Assembly (NCBI RefSeq): GCF_018991925.1
Contig: NW_024753828.1
Location: forward strand, 4,604,965-4,668,964
From: Homarus americanus
Lineage: Eukaryota; Arthropoda; Malacostraca; Decapoda; Nephropidae
Direction of reading: 5' to 3'
Length of the DNA: 64,000 bases
The notes under the pieces were generated by a model. That model was given only the letters and a program-made list of their open reading frames with translations, made no database searches and was not told the DNA's origin. This document shows positions 39,480 through 50,859 of the stretch, in pieces; within the stretch, counting starts at the first letter, position 1; every line of letters begins with the position of its first letter. The position numbers and the translations under genes were made by a program.

Positions 39480-41095
39480 TTTTTCAATAAACCGTTAATT
39501 TAAATGTAACCATAGCAAACACCCAGCTTGTTTACGTATGGCTATGGCGTCACATACCGTTCAACCCCCACCCTCACACACACACACACACACCAAAACG
39601 AGCTACGATTTTCCGTAGCATAGTGCGGAACTGAATGCGCAGCCCCTGAACTAGTGTTTATACATGTACATTACTGGCCTTTCTATATTTTCTATGTTAA
39701 TAATAACTGCAGGAAGAAGTTGGCGACCTTGGTGCGAATCATGGCGTCATACAGCTGAGTTGACAAGACGTTGAAACTTCCATACCAACTTAAAATTATA
39801 CCGCTTTTCCCTGTCTGTTTTCTCTCATCTTACTTAAGGATTAATAAGTCTATTAATACCACAGACAATGAATTATTAGTAAATTTAATCTCATTTTCAT
39901 TTGGTTATATATAGATAATATAGGTGGAATTGGTATCACTGAGCACACCACGCAGAAGGAGGAAGTACCAAGGATTCCTAGAAGATATTTGTTGAAGAAG
40001 AATAAGAATGTACCTAAAACAGTATTACTCTGGATAAATACAAATTTAACTACAAAAGTCTTCTGTATAATAAGAGAACAAAATTAAATTATAAAATATC
40101 TACAGTATAAAGATTATGTTCGTTTAACTAATGTTACACTTTCGCTATAATTCCCATACTACCTTCCTCTTAGTTTAATTTACGAGAAATACCCATCATA
40201 TTTTTTTTATAAAGTTAGTTGATTTACTTGAAATTTTTAAGTTTCGTTGTTGCTAACGCCCACTTAGCTAAACAGGTGCCAGATCTTGCCAATTTTATCC
40301 CCTTATCAATGAATGGAATTTCTTTTTTTCTAATTTAGCAACTATTGGGATTAAAATTTTATTCAATGGACTTTGTGAGATAAAGATGTGAATTATAATG
40401 AAAATAGGTTAATTTTAGTATAGTTAATGAAGTTGTATCGGCAGCTGTGTGTGAGGCAGATCAGGCAGTGGCCAATGTAGTCGACTGGACAGAAAACTTG
40501 TGGCACCGTAGACACGTTCAGTACGAACTTACAAGCTCTATACGGGTTAGTTTTTCCCGTCATATACTGTTCACGTTTAATACTTCTTTATTACTACGTA
40601 TATAAGTGTGTGTCTTTCTCCAGCAGCAGCATTGTGAGACTTGTGTTATAAAAGGTAACAGAAAATCGGGGATAGTGTGTTGATAAAGTGTGGAATTTAC
40701 AAACAACTACGCTTGTTCACCAAGGCTTATCTGTGTGTGTCAGAACATGACGAAATTAGGAACTATCAATACCTGCCATAGTGTTACACTGGATGACACC
40801 CCCTCACACCTGAACAAAGGATTGAACCCGTAACAAAGGAAGTGTAAGGTACTGAAAGTTGAACAAGAACAACTCAAAAAAGCTTTTATAAATTGTTTAA
40901 TGTATCGTAACAGCAGCAGAACTTTATTTATAAATATATTTTTGTTACGGAAGTGCTATATGGGACCACAGAGTTACACAGACGTATTGTATAAAGCGAG
41001 TAGCATATTAATATCGCCCCACAAACTCCTTTAACAAGTTATTTTTATCTACGTTAATTTTTCCCCTAAATGATGATGCAAAAGGCTGTAATAAC
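39480..41095. other. No recognisable gene; SINE fragment at the 3' side
   Basis: AT-rich sequence with a short (CA)n at 39571-39592. The reverse strand at about 40780-40830 has a B-box-like GGGTTCAATCC and a TCATCCAGTGTAAC block, suggesting a SINE2 fragment. Confidence 0.45.
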
Positions 41096-41099
41096 TGCA

Positions 41100-41312
41100 G
41101 AGGATAAAGTACTACCGCCTGGGAAGATATTGGAAGAATAATGTGTTGTCTAATGGTAGACCCTGCTGCCATATGTGACCAAGTCCCAGGTTGCTCATCT
41201 GACTTTCTGTCTCATTTACACACAATTACAGGGTCTCAGTTGTTTCTTTTATTGACAACACAACATACATATATTTTTCTCACTTTTGATTTTTTTTTCA
41301 TTTTTGCATTTC

Positions 41313-41383
<71 letters not shown>

Positions 41384-41498
41384 CATCATCATCATCATCA
41401 TCATCATTATCATTGTTATTATTACATTTTCGCCCCCCAGGCCCCGATGTGGGTCAGTGACCTGTGCCTGAGTGGGCTAATCCCTGTAAAAAAAAAAC
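41100..41498 (+). mobile_element. Retroposon S with A-rich tail
   Basis: Landmarks in order: ACCGCCTGGGAAGATATTGG, GACCCTGCTGCCATATG, CTCATCTGACTTTCTG, an internal ATT/ATC microsatellite, GATGTGGGTCAGTGACCTG, and CTAATCCCTGTA followed by an A run. Four copies are in the window. The A tail indicates retroposition. No Pol III head was recognised. Confidence 0.75.
41313..41425. repeat. (ATT)n/(ATC)n microsatellite inside retroposon S
   Basis: About 24 TTA units followed by about 9 TCA units. The equivalent position in the copy at 48.4-48.5 kb also holds an ATT-rich tract. Confidence 0.95.
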
Positions 41499-41499
41499 A

Positions 41500-43232
41500 C
41501 CACGGAGGCTTGAGTGATTCTGACCAGGATACAGCTGAGGCACTGAGCAGCTTCTTTTCCTCGGTGTTCACAAGAGAGGATGTGATTAACCTTCCTGCAT
41601 TTGAGGACAGACGGTTCGACACAGCACTGACCCACATTGTGTTCACAGAAGAGGGTATTAGAAATAAACTGTCCAGGCTAAAGGTCCATAAGAGTCCCGG
41701 CCCTGACATGGTGCAACGAGCTTGCAGAGCCCCTGAAGATCCTGTTTTGTAAATGCCTGGATGAACAAATGGTCCCCGGTGAATGGAAAGTGGCTTATGT
41801 GAGTCCTATCTTCAAGAAGGGCGATCGTCACTCCACGAACAACTATAGACCGGTGAGCCTGACCAGTATAATATGTAAAGTACTTGAGAGTATTATCAGA
41901 GATGCCGCGATGGAACATCTACTACGAAACAACCTTGTAATGGATTGCCAACACTGTTTTATGCCAGGCCCTCCTGCTTAACATAATTGCTCGAGGTATT
42001 GGATATTTGGACCTATATTCTGGAACGGGGTGGTAACATCAACAATACGAGTACTGTATATACCTATATTTTGCCAAGGTTTTCGACAGTGTACCCCACG
42101 AAAGGCTGAAAATCAAACTGAAAGAGTACGTAATTTGGGGAAATGCCCTAGCGAGGATAGAAGACTTTCTACATGACCGCAAGCAGTGTGTGGTGATTAA
42201 TGGCACGAAATCAGCATCTGTACCTGTCACAAGTGGGGTACCACAGGGCAGTGTATTGGGCCTGCTGCTGTTTGTTTGTTTCATAAAATGACATGCCTGA
42301 CGTACACTCCAACCCTACAAATCTTTGCCGATGATGCCAAGCTATTTTGGGAAATCAAGAACCATGCGGACTGTGAAGAGCTGCAGAAGGATCTCTGTGA
42401 GCTCCAAGAATGATCGAAGAAATGGCTGCTGAGATTCAATGTCACGAAGTGTAAGAGGATGCACTTGGGGCATACCAACAGTAAGGAGGTGTATCATATG
42501 TCCCAACGGGATGAAGAAACTGCACTATTTGAGACTGAATGTGAGAAGGACCTAGGTGTGTATGTTGACAAAGAGCTGAAGTTCTCGGGCCATTGCGAGA
42601 AGAAGGTAAATCAGGCAAATAAATTATTGGGTCTTATAAGAAGGTCGTTCAGATATCTAGATGGTCCGTCCCTCATAACGATCCTCAAGAGTGAAGTGCT
42701 TCCCCATCTGGAGTACTGTCACCCCGTCTGGTCCCCGAGATATGCTAGGGACTGTCAGTTGGTTGAAAATGTTCAAAGGGGGACCACCAGACAGGTGCCT
42801 GTGCTTCGACACCTCAACTACCCTGAGAGATTGGAGCGCCTGAACTTGCCTAGCTTATACGACAGATGGGCAAGGGGCGACCTAATTGAGGTGTATAAGC
42901 ATCTCAAGGGGCGCTACTCAGTCGAGTGTCCTTACTTGGAGCTGGCGGACGCTACTCCCCACAAGGGGTCACAGCTCAAGATTGAAGAAGCCGCAAGTCC
43001 AGAAAACTATGAGGGCAAACTTTTTCGGAGTGAGAGTTGTGAACTCTTGGAACAATCTACCAGAAGTGTTGTGACGGCACCTAGTGTGAGCTCTTTCAAG
43101 ACCAGACTTGACCAACACTGGAGCAGGATTAGGAGCCGGTACATGCCCAGTACTTGCCAACAGTGCGTAACAAAGACGTGACCGATCGCCCAAGCGGCTA
43201 ACGAGCCGATCAATTGGTGAAGAGGATAAAAG
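41500..43232 (+). mobile_element. LINE family B copy (RT to 3' end)
   Basis: RT pieces: VHKSPGPDM (41690), KGDRHSTNNYRPVSLTSIIC (about 41820-41875), FDSVPHERLKIKL (about 42085), GVPQGSVLGLLLFVCF (about 42235) and the catalytic region IFADDAKLF (about 42325). An intact tail of 240 codons at 42459-43181 has GLIRRSFRYLDGPS and PHLEYCHPVWSPRYARD, and the copy ends with CGATCGCCCAAGCGGCTAAC. Frameshifts and stops throughout. Upstream it abuts retroposon S. Confidence 0.9.
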
Positions 43233-43234
43233 AT

Positions 43235-43422
43235 AGTGTAACATAGTGAGTTGCGATGGTGTAACATATTGAGTTGTGATGGTGTAACATATTGAGTTGT
43301 AATGGTGTAACATATTGAGTTGTGATGATGTAACATATTGAGTTGTGATGATGTAACATATTGAGTTGTGATGGTTTAACATATTGAGTTGTGATGATGT
43401 AACATATTGAGTTGTGATGGTG
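43235..43422. repeat. 23-bp minisatellite, about 8 units
   Basis: Units of GTAACATATTGAGTTGTGAT plus 3 bp, starting directly after the 3' end of LINE B. It probably grew from the element's 3' junction. Confidence 0.92.
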
Positions 43423-43816
43423 ACCTCATCAGGAGGCTGTGTAGGGCCTGTGTAGGATTCCTCCATCTCCCATGGCAATCTTATCCAGGACTCAGACTAG
43501 ACTTAGATATGTGGAACTCAAATACAACACTTTTTCAGTTTACCCACAATACCAAATAGTTGTTCCTCTTTCTAGTTTTTGGTTAACTATAAGACTATCG
43601 AGTATAGGTACTGTACTGTATGTTTGTGTTATGCTATAGCATGGTGTGTTTTAGGGGCTGTGCATGATATCCCGCTGTACATGTCTCTTTTGCCAATAAC
43701 CACATGCAAGAAGCTATCCTTAGAACCACATATTTAAAGCTGAGTGCCTACCACTGTAATGAAGCACATGATGCATGTATTAATTTTTTATTATCTCACT
43801 TCCAGTGATCTTCATA

Positions 43817-44005
43817 ATGGGTGACCAGGGTGGCAGGAAAGGCCAGAGTCGACAACAAGGAAACAAGGTTGATGCTGATGCTATTAGATTTGAGGAAAGA
43901 GCCAGAAATCTTGAACGTGCAGCTAAGGATATGCAGAAAATGCTGAAAGATAGTGAATATAATGAGTATTTGTACAGTCAGACCATATACAGGAGACCTG
44001 TATAG
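43817..44005 (+). CDS. Possible 62-codon exon or small ORF
   Basis: An ATG (CATAATGG context) 11 bp after a good acceptor (TTCCAG at 43800-43805) opens a protein-like frame. It has a Gly/Arg/Gln-rich start (GGRKGQSRQQGNK), then a charged amphipathic helix (RFEERARNLERAAKDMQKML), then a Tyr-rich end closed by TAG. It has no repeat homology I can see. It could be a short first or alternative exon of the ZAP-like gene or a small separate gene; a possible exon with a strong donor (GAG|GTAAGT at 44391) lies downstream. None of the donors I tested joins it in phase to the exon at 52567. Confidence 0.35.
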   Translation: MGDQGGRKGQSRQQGNKVDADAIRFEERARNLERAAKDMQKMLKDSEYNEYLYSQTIYRRPV

Positions 44006-44785
44006 GAGTACAATTATAATGCAATTCCCCCCCCTTCTTTTTGTCTTGTTTTTCCCTTTAAACCTGATCAAACTTCAGAACAAGGTGGAAAAATTGGTAA
44101 AATATTGTACAGGTGGTCAGAAGTAGCAAAATGGTGAAGTCATTCAATCCTGGACACTGACCTTCTCCCAGCCTCCTATTTTTAAACCTGTGTATGGTCC
44201 TTCCACTTTGTCTTAAGGTTAACAACTGATGCAGAAATTCACATATTTTTGCATCTTTTAAAGGTACAAAGATACGGTACTGTACTGTATTTAACTGCAC
44301 ATAATCTATACTTAAAATTATACATTGAATCCTTAACTGTAACAAGAGGCCATAGCCCGCCTCTTCCAGCTGTGAATTTCAGCAGTGAGGTAAGTTTTGT
44401 ATGCTACTGAATACTGTAGTGCAATCTTCTACATTCTGTTAGTAATTTCTTGGTGTATTCCAGTTGTTTGGAAGCAGAATGAAGATAATTTTCCTTTGCT
44501 TGAAGTTGCTTATTTGTCAGGTTGACCTCATAAAGAATGTTACACCATACAGTCAGAGAATCCAAAAAAATTTAAAGTGCATTTGCAAGAATGTTTGCAT
44601 CGATGCATGCTGATGATCCTGTAAGTGTACAGTAGTGTCATCAGCAATTTCAATAAGTGCATCACAGATATCGCCAATCTTATAGCAAAGGGGATTTTAG
44701 GCGTCAATACAATCCTCCATCTTGTTTCATGGTATAAGAGAACATCCCAGGAACATGGTGAAGCTGAGAAAAATACTGTACATAG

Positions 44786-47700
44786 TTGTGCCGTACTAAA
44801 TCAACCCCTCAGGATGTGAGGAGGCTGGGACAAAAGCAGGGGGATAAGCCTCACCCCCTCAGGATCACACTAGTGAGTGAGGAGGAGAAATGGGAGGTTA
44901 TTCGGCAGGCAAAAAACTTAGCAAGGAGCGAGGCATCTCGGAGTGTATTCATTCACCCAGATCGCACAGTACAAGAAGCTCCTGCAGGGCTTGAAGCAGA
45001 AGAGGGAGGAGTCAAGGAGGAATGGGGACAGGTGTACATGGGTTATATTCAGGGGGAGGGTAGTGGAAGCAAGTGTGCCGACACAGAGCCAGGGGGCAGC
45101 AGCGCACCCTCCACCCGCTCTACCCCCTATCTGGGAGTTGGCACCAGCCCCGCCTACCAGACAGGAGGAGGCGAGCGCCGTGTAAACAATGACATTTCTA
45201 ACCACACCCTGCAAAATACAGTGTACTTTGCAAATGCTGCAGCTTCTGGGAATGGAGTGGGGCCGGAGTTACTACTAAGAGCAGAGACATTACCGAGAAC
45301 AAATTCTAGTTTGAATGTCATGTACACTAATACTGACACGTTTCTTGATAAGAGAGAGGAGTTTTAAACACTACTGAAGGTACACCAACCAGATATTGTA
45401 GTTGTAGAACTGTTGTACAAGAAGAGGAGAATCGACCCAGAGGAATGTGAGTTCAATATTGCTGGATATGACTCATTTACAAACCTTTCTCAAGAAACTT
45501 GCAAGAGGGTTGTGGTTACCGTATGTATGCTAGGCAAGACCTTAGAGCCATCTAGGTGAGGGTACAGGAAGAGGATGTTTTTGAAGAGTCCAAGTGGTGT
45601 AAAATTAAATTAAAGGGAAGGGACTTACTTATTGTCGAGTGTATCTACAGATCCCCAAACTGTGGCCCACTAAATCAAAGGAAGTTAAGAGCCTTAATAG
45701 ACAATGCGGCGATGCTCAACCCTAACCACCTCCTTATCATGGGGGACTTTAACTATGGCGACATCGACTGGAGAAACGAGTTCACCCCAAGAGACTTGAA
45801 TAACCCTGCTACTTTTTTTGTAGAAACTCCGAGAGATAATTTTCTGTTCCAACATGTTAAAGACCCGACACATTACAGAGGGGAGCAAACACCTATGCTA
45901 ATAGACCTCATCATAACAAATGAGGAGGGTATGGTGGCCAAACTGGAACATCTAGCCCCAGTTGGCACCAGTCACCATGTAGTGTCATTCAGATTTCACT
46001 GTTACCTAGTTCATGATAAAGCCAGGCCAAAGTGCAAATATTACAAGGGAAATTACAATGGGGTGAGGGAAGAGATGAGGGGTATCCACTGGCCTGACTC
46101 ACTAGGGCACATGAAAACAGACACTACGCTGAATATCATAACTAGTATATTAAGTGACTCATTTGATCGATAAACATGTACCCAAGACCAAATCCTGTGC
46201 CTCTAGGAATACTAGGGGATCCCTACACATGAACCATGTTGCAGTAGACAAAGTTAAGAAGAAAACCCAGAAATTCAAGATGTGGGTAAGGTCAAATGAT
46301 GAGCAGGACAGGAGGATGTATGCAAGAGCCAGAAACCAAGCAAAGGTAGAGTGTAGAAGGGCTGAAAAGGAGTTCCAGAGGCTGGTTGCAAGCGAGGTCA
46401 AGTCAAACCTAAAGGCGTTTTAACGCTAAGCAAAGTCAAAATTAAAAATGCGAGTAAGAGTATCAGACCTGAGGCTTGAAGATGGTAGCTACGCAGATTC
46501 TGACCAGGATGAAGCTGAGGCACTGAGCAGCTTCTTTTCCTCGGTGTTCACAAGAGAGGATATGATTAACCTTCCCCAAGGCTGAGGACAGATTTGCTGA
46601 TAGCCAGTGACTGACCCACATTATTGGTGTTCCGTGAAGAGGGTATAAAGAAGCAAACTGTCGTGCTGGGGCAACCCAGTCCTGGCCCTGACATGGTGCA
46701 TCCCAGAGTGCAAAGAGAGTTGTGCAACGAGCTTCCCGAGCCCCTGAAGATCCTGTTATGTAAATGCCTGAACAAAAGGTCCCCAGTGATTGGAAAATGG
46801 CTTATGTGAGTCCTATCTGCAAGAAGGGCAATCGTCACTCCACAAATAACTACAGGTGAGCCTGACCAGCATAATATGTAAAGTACTTGAGAATATTATC
46901 AGAGATACCATGATGGAACATCTACTACGAAACAACCTTGTAAAGGATTGTCAACTCGGTTTTATACTGTGGCGCTCCTGCTTAACACAATTGCTCAAGG
47001 AATTAGATATTTGGACCCATATTCTGGAACGGGGTGGCACATAATATCGACACTATATGACTAGATTTTGCCAAGGCTTTCGACAGTGTACCCCACGAAA
47101 GGCTGAAAATCAAACTTGAAGGGTACGGAATTTGGGGAAATGTCCTAGCGTGGATAGAAGACTTTCTACATGACCGCAAGCAGTGTGTGGTGATTAATGG
47201 CACGAAATCGTCATCCGTACCTGTCACAAGTGGGGTACCACAGGGCAGTATATTGGGCCAGCTGTTGTTTGTTTGTTTTATAAATGACATGACTGACGTT
47301 GTACACTCCTCCATACAAATGTTTGCCGATGAGGCCAAGTTATTTCGGGAAATCAAGAACCAAGCGGAATGTGTAGATCTGCAGAAGGATCTCTGTGAGC
47401 TCCAAGAATGGTCGAAGAAATGGCTGATGAGATTCAATGTCTCGAAGTGTAAGAGGATGCACTTGGGGCATACCAACGTACCTGTCTGGTCCCCGAGATA
47501 TGCTAGGGACTGTCAGTTGGTTGAAAATGTTCAAAGGAGGGCCACCAGACTGGTGCCTGCACCTCGGCACCTCAGCTACCTTGAGAGATTGGAGCGCCTG
47601 AACTTGCCTAGCTTATACTACAGATGGGCAAGGGGCGATCTATTTGAAGTGCATAAGCATCCAGGGGCACTACTCAGTCGAGTGCCCTTACTTGGAGCTG

Positions 47701-48000
47701 GCAGACGCTCGCCCCACAATGGGTCACAGCTCAAGATGGAATAAGCCGCAGGTCCAGAAAACTGTGAAGGCAAACTTTTCGGAGTGAGAGTTGTGAACTC
47801 TTGGAACAATCTGCCAGAAAGTGTTGTGACGGCACTGAGTGTGAGCTCTTTCAAGACCAGACTTGACCAACACTGGAGCAGGTTCAGGTACATTCAGGAG
47901 CCGGTGCAAGCTCAATACTTGCCAACAGTACGTAACAGGGATGTGACCGATCGCCCAAGCGGCTAACGAGCCGATCAGTGGCGAAGAGGATAAAAGTAAA
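44786..48000 (+). mobile_element. LINE family B, longest copy
   Basis: The longest family B element here. 44786-45367 reads into the start of the endonuclease (LNVMYTNTDTFLDKREEF). 45556-46173 has CIYRSPNCGPLNQ, MGDFNYGDIDWRNE and a degenerate S-H-H end (GTSHHVVSF). RT runs over about 46500-47480 with FVCFINDMTDVV and an altered catalytic box FADEAK instead of FADD. 47485-47744 is the tail, and the 3' end is at about 47995 (GCCGATCAGTGGCGAAGAGG). Multiple frameshifts make it inactive. Confidence 0.9.
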
Positions 48001-48002
48001 TA

Positions 48003-49062
48003 ATGTAAACCCCGAAGCAACATCTGGCACATAATTTACAACTAAATTCAGAGAATGCACTGCAAGGAACTAATAATACACAAGGGTTAATGTCCTTCGT
48101 TCTCTTTTGCACACCAATGTGTTTACTTTTCATGTTGTTGCCGTTATCATAAGCCTGGCCATGAAAGTTCTCCAAGCATAATGACATTCCTTCAAATTGA
48201 TGAAGGATGCTTTCGGTCATGAAAGCATCAGATGTATCCCTTAATGGAATGAAACCAAAAAAATATTCACTTTTCTTTCTTTTTATTATTTTTTTTACAG
48301 GGATTAGTCCACCCGGGCACAGGTCACTGACCCACATCGGAGCCTGGGGGACGAAAATGTGATGATGATAGTTATAATTCATAGTTTAATAAAATTTATA
48401 ATAAAAAATAGTTAAAAATAACATAATAAAAAATAATAATGATAATAATAACACTGTAATAATAATAATATTATTATTATTAATAATAAAGAATACGAAA
48501 ATGAAAAAAAATCAAACGTAAGAAACAATATGTGTACAGTATGTTGTGTTGTTAAGGTAAGAGAAACAATTGAGACCCTGCACTTGTGTGTAAATGAGGC
48601 AGAAAGTCAGATGAGCAATCTGGGACTTGGTCACATATGGCAGCAGGGTCTACCATAGACAACACATTATGCTTCCAATATCTTCCCAGGCAGTAGTACC
48701 TCCCTGTTTGGTAGCTGCCTACTACCTCAGCAGTTTCCATAAATGCAGACTTAACATCTACAAAGTGAAATATTATTGTCATTTGCTCAACAACGTGTCC
48801 CACATCAGGTGTACAGTCCAGCACTATCGAAAAATACTTTACAGAATGAGCAGCTTGCTGAGCCTCTGCATGTGCTATTACAGGGGCATGTTCTACTCCT
48901 ACCTCAGAATTTGTTCCATGTTGTAAACTGTCTTGCTCTTCATGCTGTTGGCAAAGATATTTCAGCAAGGAACCCCCTAGTTTTGATTGTTCTTTCTCCC
49001 TTTCAGCTTTCTGTTTACGATACTGAGCTCCAGATAGACACTTGTTATCTACCATGCTGAGA
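48003..49062 (-). mobile_element. hAT-type (ZMYM-like) transposase remnant, split by retroposon S
   Basis: The reverse strand encodes SGAQYRKQKAEREKEQSKL and SGSLLKYL-type residues (actual GGSLLKYL), then VKYFSIVLDCTPDVGHVVEQ and MTIIFHFVDV (48735-49055). It resumes at 48010-48250 with GFIPLRDTSDAFM, GQAYDNGNNMKSKHIGVQKR and NPCVLLVPC. This is the N-terminal half and the DD-bearing region of hAT/ZMYM1-like transposases. Retroposon S sits between the two parts. The remaining C-terminal half is absent. Confidence 0.78.
48270..48735 (-). mobile_element. Retroposon S inside the hAT remnant
   Basis: Same landmarks as 41100-41498 in reverse. The poly-T side is at 48275-48297 (TTTTTTTTACAGGGATTAGT) and the other end is near GGTAGCTGCCTACTACC. 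It interrupts the transposase frame between the FHFVDV and GFIPLR blocks. Confidence 0.78.
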
Positions 49063-49689
49063 TACAGAAATTATAAGAAATAAAAATATATTCTTACTAA
49101 GCTGAAATAGGATTAAATAGAAATTATTACTGTACTAGTAGATGGCCTATTACTACATTTAAATGCCATACTGGATGGCTTTTGGTAAAGTGTGATTTAT
49201 CACGACTGTATAAATTGAGTATACGGTAGAAACTGGTGTTAAAATGGGATTATGAGCCATGATCTGCCTTGTTATTAGCAGATAAGTCTGGCATATAATG
49301 TATAAAAAAATGCTTTTACTGGTGTAAAACTTCTGCAGATTTTAAATGCATGTTGTCTGGTGGACACAGGAGTGTTACCTCTGTAAAGGCATTGGAAAAA
49401 TGCTGTATAATGCAGTCCATTTGTTCAGAATACTTGGTAATTACAGTACTGTATAATACAGTTTATGAATTTGATTTTCCAGAGAAATTTAGTTGGTTAC
49501 TATTCGGTATTTGACTGTGGCTGGACTTCAGTATACAAACAAATTCAGTACACAAGACTGGAAATGTAAATTGCCTGTAGTATTAGTTGAGTTTGGGTTT
49601 TAATATTATTTTGCTCGTAATATTACTGTGCCATTACTGGTGGCACCTCTCACAGTTCAGTGGGGGGAGGGAAGGGGATAATAGCAATC

Positions 49690-50640
49690 AGCCTACAATG
49701 TCATGAAATGCAAGAGTCGTACTAACAGTAAAGAGGCGTATCAAGTCCCAACGGCATTGCTGGAGGCCCCAAATGTGAAAAGGACCTGGGGTATGTCACC
49801 AGACTAGTGTCTGCACTACAGCACCTCAATTACCCTGAGATATTAGAATGCCTGCAATTGCCGAGATTAAACTATAGGCAGGGAATGGATGACTTAATTG
49901 AAATTTATAAACATGTCATAGGCTAGTATTCAGTTGGGTTTTCATACCTGGAGCTGGCAGATGCCTGCCCCACTAGGGGTCATAGTGTAAAGTTGAAGAG
50001 GCCACAAGTTCAGAAAATTGTCAGGGATAACTTTTTCAGAGTGAGGGTTGTGAACTCTTGGAACAATCTGCCAGAGAGCATTGTGACAGCATCAAGTGTG
50101 AGCTCATTCAAGACTAGACTTGACCAATACTGGCAAGGATATACTTTTACTTTTTTACTTTTATCCTCTTCGCCACTGATCGGCTTGTTAGCCGCTTGGG
50201 CGATCGGTCACGACTCTTTTCCTTTATATTCTTCACCAAAAGGTCATTTCGCTAGCCGCCCGGGCGATCGGTCACGTCTCTGTCACGCACTGTTGGCAAA
50301 TACTGGGCATGCACCGGCTCCTGAATGTACCTGAACCCGCTCCAGTGTTGGTCAAGTCTTCTCTTGAAAGAGCTCACACTCGGTGCCGTCACAACACTTT
50401 CTGGTAGATTGTTCCAAGAGTTTACAACCCTCACTCCGAAAAAGTTTGCCCTCACGGTTTTCCGGACTTGCGGCTTCTTCAATCTTGAGCTGTGACCCCT
50501 TGTAGATACATTCTTGAGCTAGTACATGCCCAGTACTTACTAACAATGCAAAACAGACGTGACTGACTGCCCAAGCAGTTAGCGAGCCAATCAGTGGCAA
50601 AGAGGATAGAATTAGAAGTACAGTACAGTGCAATACTGTA
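49690..50640. mobile_element. Compound of LINE B 3' fragments in both orientations
   Basis: 49700-50140 is a sense fragment (RVRVVNSWNNLPESIV). 50150-50510 is antisense (3' end first, then reverse of GVRVVNSWNNLPESVV). 50510-50640 is sense again. The shared tail regions can pair as a hairpin. Confidence 0.82.
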
Positions 50641-50659
50641 TAGTAAAAGTAAAAAAGGA

Positions 50660-50780
50660 GGAAACTAATACCTGGAGAAAACCTGCCACTTTTAGTACGT
50701 TCACACTGGATAACACCACTCTTACATCTGACCTGGGCTAGGGATTGAACCTAATTACACAAGTGATAGATATCTAACTA
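50660..50780 (-). mobile_element. SINE2 fragment
   Basis: The reverse strand has TAGGTTCAATCCCTAGCCC (B-box-like), then a GTGTTATCCAGTGTGAAC block and GGCAGGTTTTCTCC, matching the order in 52218-52400 and 60080-60245. Confidence 0.65.
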
Positions 50781-50859
50781 AGAACTGAAGAACTGCCCAA
50801 ATGATTAGTATGGTAATTAGTGGTGAAATAATACATACATACATTACATGCATGGGGTT

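Noticed and set aside
41141..41471. Poly-Tyr/Ile/His ORFs
   Set aside because: Translations of the ATT/ATC microsatellite inside retroposon S.
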